Positions 7,414-9,747 of a stretch of DNA of 9,747 nt are shown here, piece after piece. This DNA comes from Nanobdellota archaeon (GTDB taxonomy: Archaea > Nanobdellota > Nanobdellia > Woesearchaeales > JAUYGA01), in NCBI GenBank assembly GCA_030690755.1, contig JAUYGA010000157.1, forward strand, positions 1 through 9,747, given 5' to 3'. A program made the position numbers and the translations under genes. Numbering within the stretch: position 1 is the stretch's first letter; each line of letters starts with the position of its first letter. Below the pieces are notes generated by a model, which saw only the letters and a list, made by a program, of their open reading frames with translations, had not been told where the DNA came from and did not search any database.

Positions 7414-7471
7414 TTCATAAGAAGAATCATAAAGATTCATCAAGATTATTGGGGCTGTGGGGTAGCTTGGT

Positions 7472-7493
7472 TCAGCACAAAATGCTGCAAGAA
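7472..7493 (+). other. tRNA intron 1, D-loop (20/20a), 22 nt
   Basis: A bulge-helix-bulge motif can be drawn exactly. The central helix is CUUG (7466-7469) with CAAG (7488-7491). The first 3-nt bulge is GUU (7470-7472), cut as GU/U, and the second is AAC (7492-7494), cut as AA/C. The intron helix CAGCA/UGCUG (7473-7477 with 7483-7487) is closed by the loop CAAAA. Excision rebuilds a D-loop AGCTTGGTCC. The exon-side helix is weak (one G-C pair before the D-stem), so this is a relaxed version of the motif. Confidence 0.85.
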
Positions 7494-7527
7494 CCATCCT
7501 CTCTGGCTTGGGACCAGATGACCCCGG

Positions 7528-7578
7528 AAACCTCAGTGCGGCCTTGACCAAAATCATGCTACAAAGGGGTTTGGGGAG
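7528..7578 (+). other. tRNA intron 2, T-stem/T-loop border (53/54), 51 nt
   Basis: The central helix is CCCC (7522-7525) with GGGG (7573-7576). The first bulge is GGA (7526-7528), cut as GG/A, and the second is AGU (7577-7579), cut as AG/U. The intron helix AACC/GGUU (7529-7532 with 7568-7571) and a short exon helix GA/UC (7520-7521 with 7580-7581) flank it. U7572 may pair with A7528, which would shrink the first bulge to two bases. The cuts fall exactly between T-stem CCCGG and T-loop TTCAAAT. Confidence 0.85.
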
Positions 7579-7667
7579 TTCAAATCCGGGCAGCCCCATT
7601 TCATTATTTTTATAAAAAAGTTCAAAAACGTTCAATAAAAAAACAAAGAAAAATAAAATAAACAAAA

Positions 7668-7677
7668 GGTTAAAGGT
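7668..7677 (+). promoter_or_regulatory. Doubled weak Shine-Dalgarno before rpl37Ae
   Basis: The leader ends with two copies of AGGTTAA in tandem (7667-7680) directly before the ATG at 7682. Each partly matches the archaeal AGGTGA consensus; the second is only a few bases from the ATG, so the first may be the better-spaced one. The upstream transcript could be shared with the tRNA or start from an A/T-rich element near 7606-7619. Confidence 0.35.
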
Positions 7678-7681
7678 TAAA

Positions 7682-7978
7682 ATGACATCAAGCACAAAAG
7701 CGGTAACAAGATATGGAACAAGATATGGAATAACAACAAGGCAGAGACTTGCAGAAGTTGAAGCAACGCAAAAGAAAAAATACGAATGCCCAAGCTGCAA
7801 ACAAAAAAAAGTCAAAAGAGTTTGCAAAGGAATCTGGCAATGCAGAAAATGCGGCACAAAATTCGCTGGAAGAGCTTACGCAGTAAGCAAAAAAATCAAG
7901 ATCAAAGATGAACTAGTAAACGTAAGAGAGATAAAAGGTAAAAAACATAAAGAAGAACCTGAAGAAGAGGAAGAATAA
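7682..7978 (+). CDS. rpl37ae: 50S ribosomal protein L37Ae (eL43)
   Basis: This 98-aa protein is a zinc-binding component of the large ribosomal subunit found in archaea and eukaryotes. The N-terminal RYGTRYGITTRQRLAEVE segment (10-27) matches the conserved RNA-binding start of the family. The zinc ribbon follows with C36/C39 (CPSC) and C54/C57 (CRKC), with VKRVCKGIWQCRKCGTKFAG running through it as in other archaeal L37Ae. The last 30 residues diverge and end in an acidic tail (EEPEEEEE), longer than the compact typical protein and probably disordered. It is the first gene of a cluster with rpoP two bases downstream, a neighbour pair widely conserved in archaea. The purine-rich codons of the acidic tail (GAGGAAG) can double as the ribosome-binding site for rpoP. 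Confidence 0.96.
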   Translation: MTSSTKAVTRYGTRYGITTRQRLAEVEATQKKKYECPSCKQKKVKRVCKGIWQCRKCGTKFAGRAYAVSKKIKIKDELVNVREIKGKKHKEEPEEEEE

Positions 7979-7980
7979 AC

Positions 7981-8118
7981 ATGGTTGCCTACAAATGCTT
8001 TAACTGTGAAAAAGAAATTGAAGATTCAACTTTAAGAAAAAGAGTAAGATGCCCATACTGCGGCTCTAAAATGTTATACAAACCAAGAACAACAATAACA
8101 AAGCTAAAAGCAGTATAA
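7981..8118 (+). CDS. rpoP: DNA-directed RNA polymerase subunit P (Rpo12/Rpc10)
   Basis: This 45-aa protein is the small zinc-ribbon subunit of archaeal RNA polymerase, equivalent to eukaryotic Rpb12/Rpc10, and helps hold the assembly platform of the enzyme. It begins MVAYKCFNCEKEIE and carries the two cysteine pairs C6/C9 and C24/C27 (CPYCG), followed by the family's basic KMLYKPR segment (30-36) and a short basic C-terminus. Length is normal for the family. It starts two bases after the rpl37Ae stop, with a purine-rich GAGGAAG as the likely Shine-Dalgarno, so the two genes should be on one message. The family and order match other archaea. Confidence 0.95.
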   Translation: MVAYKCFNCEKEIEDSTLRKRVRCPYCGSKMLYKPRTTITKLKAV

Positions 8119-8148
8119 ACAAATAGCTATCAAGAATAATATAAAAAA

Positions 8149-8373
8149 ATGTATCGCGCAACAATAAACGTCCCTTATTCAGAAACATTGTTTAAAGCAT
8201 TTATTCCTGAAGACAAAAAAGTCGAGCGTTTCGAATACAAAATAAAAAAAACAAAGAAAGAGCTCATTTTTGATATAACAGCTAAAGATTCTGTCGCCTT
8301 AAGGGCTTCACTCAACTCTATAGCAAAACTAATCTCAGTTCATGAAAAAATTGAGCATGCTGATTTAAAATAA
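8149..8373 (+). CDS. pcc1: KEOPS complex subunit Pcc1
   Basis: This 74-aa protein belongs to the CTAG/Pcc1 family, the dimerising subunit of KEOPS, which installs t6A at position 37 of tRNAs that read ANN codons. The fold is an alternation of beta strands (about 1-10, 25-33, 38-46) and helices; the C-terminal helix carries the most recognisable stretch, SVALRASLNSIAKLI (48-62). Length is slightly under the usual 80 or so residues. It starts 30 nt after rpoP with no clear Shine-Dalgarno; the bases just before the ATG are A/T-rich. Pcc1 between rpoP and the prefoldin beta gene is a recurrent archaeal arrangement, which supports the call. The partner subunits Kae1, Bud32 and Cgi121 are not here. 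The tRNA-Pro nearby reads CCN codons and is not a t6A substrate, so the proximity is probably not functional. Confidence 0.85.
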   Translation: MYRATINVPYSETLFKAFIPEDKKVERFEYKIKKTKKELIFDITAKDSVALRASLNSIAKLISVHEKIEHADLK

Positions 8374-8434
8374 AAGATAGATTGGCATCAAATCAAAATA
8401 AACAGAACACATAAAGAATAAACAGAAATAATAA

Positions 8435-8439
8435 AGGTG
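8435..8439 (+). promoter_or_regulatory. Shine-Dalgarno of pfdB
   Basis: AGGTG, four bases before the ATG at 8444, matches the archaeal GGAGGTGA consensus. It is the clearest ribosome-binding site in the window and lies in the 70-nt gap after pcc1. Confidence 0.65.
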
Positions 8440-8443
8440 CAAA

Positions 8444-8767
8444 ATGACTGCCGAAATGCAAAAGAAAATACAAGAACTGCAAATGCTTGAACAGAACCTA
8501 CAAAATTTCTTGATACAAAAACAAAATTTCCAGATGCAACTCGTTGAGGTGGATTCTGCAATTGAAGAACTAGCAAAAACAGACAAAGCATACAAAATCG
8601 TCGGAAATCTCATGATATTATCAAAAAAAGAAGATCTTGAAGCTGATCTTAAAAACAAGAGAGAGATGGCTGAACTAAGAATCAAGTCAATAGAGAAACA
8701 AGAAAAATCAATAAAAGACAGGGCAAGCAAACTTCAGAAGGAAGTGCTTGGACAGATGGAAGAATAA
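8444..8767 (+). CDS. pfdB: Prefoldin subunit beta
   Basis: This 107-aa protein is one of the two prefoldin subunits; the archaeal chaperone is an alpha2-beta4 hexamer that captures unfolded proteins and passes them to the thermosome. Two long coiled-coil helices (about 3-45 and 63-106) flank a short beta hairpin around AYKIVGNLMILSKKEDLEAD (49-68), the expected beta-class layout with one hairpin. Gln-rich heptads at residues 9-32 form the first coil. Length is slightly short of the usual 115-120. It has a good Shine-Dalgarno, and its stop is two bases from the next start. The alpha subunit is not in the window. Confidence 0.95.
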   Translation: MTAEMQKKIQELQMLEQNLQNFLIQKQNFQMQLVEVDSAIEELAKTDKAYKIVGNLMILSKKEDLEADLKNKREMAELRIKSIEKQEKSIKDRASKLQKEVLGQMEE

Positions 8768-8769
8768 AC

Positions 8770-9027
8770 ATGATAGAAAAAGAACTGCAGCCAGCCATGG
8801 AAGCGCTCGATGAAATGAAGAACGATTCAACTGTTCCTAAGAATGTAAAAGCAAAAGTTGAAAAAATGATAGACTGCCTGACAAAAGGCGAAGGGGATAT
8901 TTCTCTAAGAATCAACCAATGCCTAAATGAATTTGATGATATTTCAGACGATGCAAACATACAGCCATACACAAGAACGCAGATATGGAATGTAGTCGCC
9001 TTAATGGAAGCTGCAATGAACAGATAG
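8770..9027 (+). CDS. UPF0147 family protein
   Basis: This 85-aa all-helical protein matches the archaeal UPF0147 family, whose function is unknown. The C-terminal block is the family hallmark: DDANIQPYTRTQIWNVVALMEA (57-78). The N-terminal half, with a DSTVPKN turn (19-25) and a central helix, also fits. No catalytic motif or membrane segment is visible. It starts two bases after pfdB, with the junction sequence GGAAGAATAAACATG shared with the rpl37Ae-rpoP junction, and ends the cluster. Its place after a ribosomal protein, an RNA polymerase subunit, a KEOPS subunit and a chaperone suggests a housekeeping role, but that is inference only. Confidence 0.88.
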   Translation: MIEKELQPAMEALDEMKNDSTVPKNVKAKVEKMIDCLTKGEGDISLRINQCLNEFDDISDDANIQPYTRTQIWNVVALMEAAMNR

Positions 9028-9084
9028 ACAGATTTCTTAGCTTTTCTCAAAAATCCACAAAGAAAAATAGAAAAAATAACAAAA

Positions 9085-9675
9085 TCAATCTGTTCTAGAA
9101 AACGGCTTCTTCCGATTTATCTTAATGATCTCAGATTTTGCAAGAATCGAATTAGGGATGTAAAACAAATCCTTCTGGTCTGTCACAATCTTTGTTCCGA
9201 CAAGACCAATCTCAGTGATCCTGCCCTCAATATCCTTAAACTTAACAAAATCACCGACGCGCAGAAGCCCTTTATGACTTATGTATACGCCAGCAAACAT
9301 ATTCGGAATAAAATCTTTTATACCCAAAAGCAAAGCGAGAATAACAACAAAAAGTATTATCCCGCTGAATGCATATATTACAATCGATGTGGCTTTCAAA
9401 AGATTCAAAGTAATCACAATAGTTATAAAATAAAACAAATATATGACGATAGACCCTGCAACCTCTGAAAATGCAACGCGAACACCTGTCGCTTTTTTGA
9501 AGACCTTATTCAGTTTCGCAAAAATAATCAGCTGCTCAACCAACTTGCCAAGAAGCCTTGCAATTATGAGGCCCAACAGCAAGGTGACTAGAGCAACAAC
9601 AATGTCCTGCATAACAGGAGACAGAATCTTTGCAATAGTTGAAACAAATTGCGCGCTAAATGGATTGGTTGCCAT
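9085..9675 (-). CDS. Short MscS-family mechanosensitive ion channel
   Basis: This 196-aa protein (from the start used here) has three hydrophobic helices at about 20-42, 70-93 and 97-118, then the MscS core. The last helix runs into GIKDFIPNMFAGVYIS (118-133), the pore-helix to beta-domain junction. VGDFVKFKDIEGRITEIGLVGTKI (140-163) is the beta domain, and YIPNS (172-176) its closing signature. It lacks the large C-terminal alpha/beta vestibule of E. coli MscS and ends soon after the beta domain, a compact form. It would release osmolytes when membrane tension rises on hypo-osmotic shock. The frame extends 18 codons further to 9729, but the ATG at 9675 is about 26 nt from a TATA box and starts MATNPFSAQF, so I chose it. 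The gene converges with the UPF0147 cluster. Confidence 0.88.
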   Translation of the reverse strand: MATNPFSAQFVSTIAKILSPVMQDIVVALVTLLLGLIIARLLGKLVEQLIIFAKLNKVFKKATGVRVAFSEVAGSIVIYLFYFITIVITLNLLKATSIVIYAFSGIILFVVILALLLGIKDFIPNMFAGVYISHKGLLRVGDFVKFKDIEGRITEIGLVGTKIVTDQKDLFYIPNSILAKSEIIKINRKKPFSRTD

Positions 9676-9697
9676 GCGATAACAAAGGAGGCCTGCG

Positions 9698-9705
9698 TAT
9701 TTAAA
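9698..9705 (-). promoter_or_regulatory. TATA box for the MscS-type channel, leaderless
   Basis: On the minus strand this is TTTAAATA, centred about 26.5 nt from the ATG at 9675. Transcription should start at that ATG, which rules against the longer frame starting at 9729: that ATG lies upstream of the box. Confidence 0.6.
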
Positions 9706-9747
9706 GATTACGATAAAACGTATGTGCATAGCATCCTAAGGTCAAAA

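Larger units (their letters stand above)
7204..7450. other. Non-coding region upstream of tRNA-Pro
   Basis: This 247-nt AT-rich stretch has no open frame longer than a few codons on either strand. It contains the CATACAATA tandem repeat, a TTTAAAAA word (7322-7329) that could be a promoter, and then a segment with two nested complementary pairs: GAGGTA (7346-7351) with TACCTC (7401-7406), and AGGC (7356-7359) with GCCT (7387-7390). The right end should hold the tRNA promoter. I could not assign a known RNA class to it. Confidence 0.6.
7451..7598 (+). tRNA. tRNA-Pro (anticodon UGG) with two non-canonical introns
   Basis: Acceptor strands GGGGCTG (7451-7457) and CAGCCCC (7591-7597) pair fully and are followed by discriminator A. 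The anticodon arm TCTGG-CTTGGGA-CCAGA (7502-7518) is perfect, with UGG at 7509-7511, which reads proline codons. D-arm sequence GGGTAGCTTGGT is interrupted after 7471 and resumes with CCATCCT at 7494. T-stem CCCGG (7523-7527) is interrupted and resumes with TTCAAAT-CCGGG at 7579. Removing 7472-7493 and 7528-7578 leaves a 75-nt tRNA with every conserved element: T8, A14, the GG of the D-loop, A21, T33 and TTCAAAT. CCA is not encoded, as is common in archaea. Short T-runs follow near 7607. The gene lies upstream of the ribosomal protein L37Ae gene on the same strand. Confidence 0.93.

Noticed and set aside
7204..7450. C/D-box guide RNA on either strand.
   Set aside because: TGATGA-like words occur on both strands, but none has the purine before it and no properly spaced CTGA box accompanies them.
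7528..7578. Idea that the second tRNA interruption is an inserted mobile element or a broken tRNA.
   Set aside because: The flanks rebuild a perfect T-arm, and a bulge-helix-bulge motif places the cuts exactly there, which favours a functional intron.
7405..7857. 150-codon minus-strand open frame across the tRNA and the rpl37Ae gene.
   Set aside because: It runs antisense through two confidently identified genes and has no family features.
9686..9692. AAAGGAGG-like Shine-Dalgarno on the plus strand.
   Set aside because: No plus-strand open frame of useful length follows it; the next ATG stops after a few codons.
9676..9729. N-terminal extension of the MscS-type channel to 9729.
   Set aside because: The TATA box at 9698-9705 lies inside this extension and points to transcription starting at the ATG at 9675.

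Overview
The window looks like a chromosomal segment from an AT-rich archaeon. The archaeal calls rest on ribosomal protein L37Ae, RNA polymerase subunit P, the KEOPS subunit Pcc1, prefoldin beta, a UPF0147 protein, NurA nuclease and an archaeal-type DNA topoisomerase I. Promoters also look archaeal: TATA-like boxes sit about 24-27 nt upstream of several start codons, which implies leaderless mRNAs. The small compact genes and the unusual tRNA introns would fit an uncultured DPANN-type lineage (Woesearchaeota/Pacearchaeota-like), but that placement is inference. I saw no mobile element, CRISPR array or phage gene.

Layout: (1) 63-1788, minus strand: a PfkB-family sugar/nucleoside kinase followed by an overlapping four-helix membrane protein of unknown role. 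(2) 1840-1978: a divergent promoter region. (3) 1979-2770, plus strand: an alpha/beta hydrolase with a complete catalytic triad. It converges on (4) 2821-3954, minus strand: a NurA-family nuclease, with an 11-bp inverted repeat at the junction. (5) 3955-4327: a 373-nt non-coding, strongly strand-asymmetric stretch between the divergent nurA and topA. (6) 4328-7203, plus strand: topA, then an unrecognised 195-aa gene that starts on the topA stop codon (TAATG). (7) 7204-7450: non-coding, with a small tandem repeat. (8) 7451-7598: a tRNA-Pro(UGG) gene broken by two predicted introns, one in the D-loop (22 nt) and one at the T-stem/T-loop border (51 nt). (9) 7682-9027, plus strand: rpl37Ae, rpoP, pcc1, pfdB and a UPF0147 gene, a translation/transcription/folding cluster. 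(10) 9085-9675, minus strand: a short MscS-type mechanosensitive channel.

The most notable item is the tRNA-Pro gene. Both introns lie outside the usual 37/38 anticodon position. Both can be folded into bulge-helix-bulge motifs whose predicted cut sites restore an entirely normal 75-nt tRNA. This predicts that the host has a tRNA-splicing endonuclease of relaxed specificity. The other genes are mostly housekeeping: DNA topology and end processing (topA, nurA), translation and transcription (rpl37Ae, rpoP, tRNA-Pro), t6A tRNA modification (pcc1) and protein folding (pfdB).
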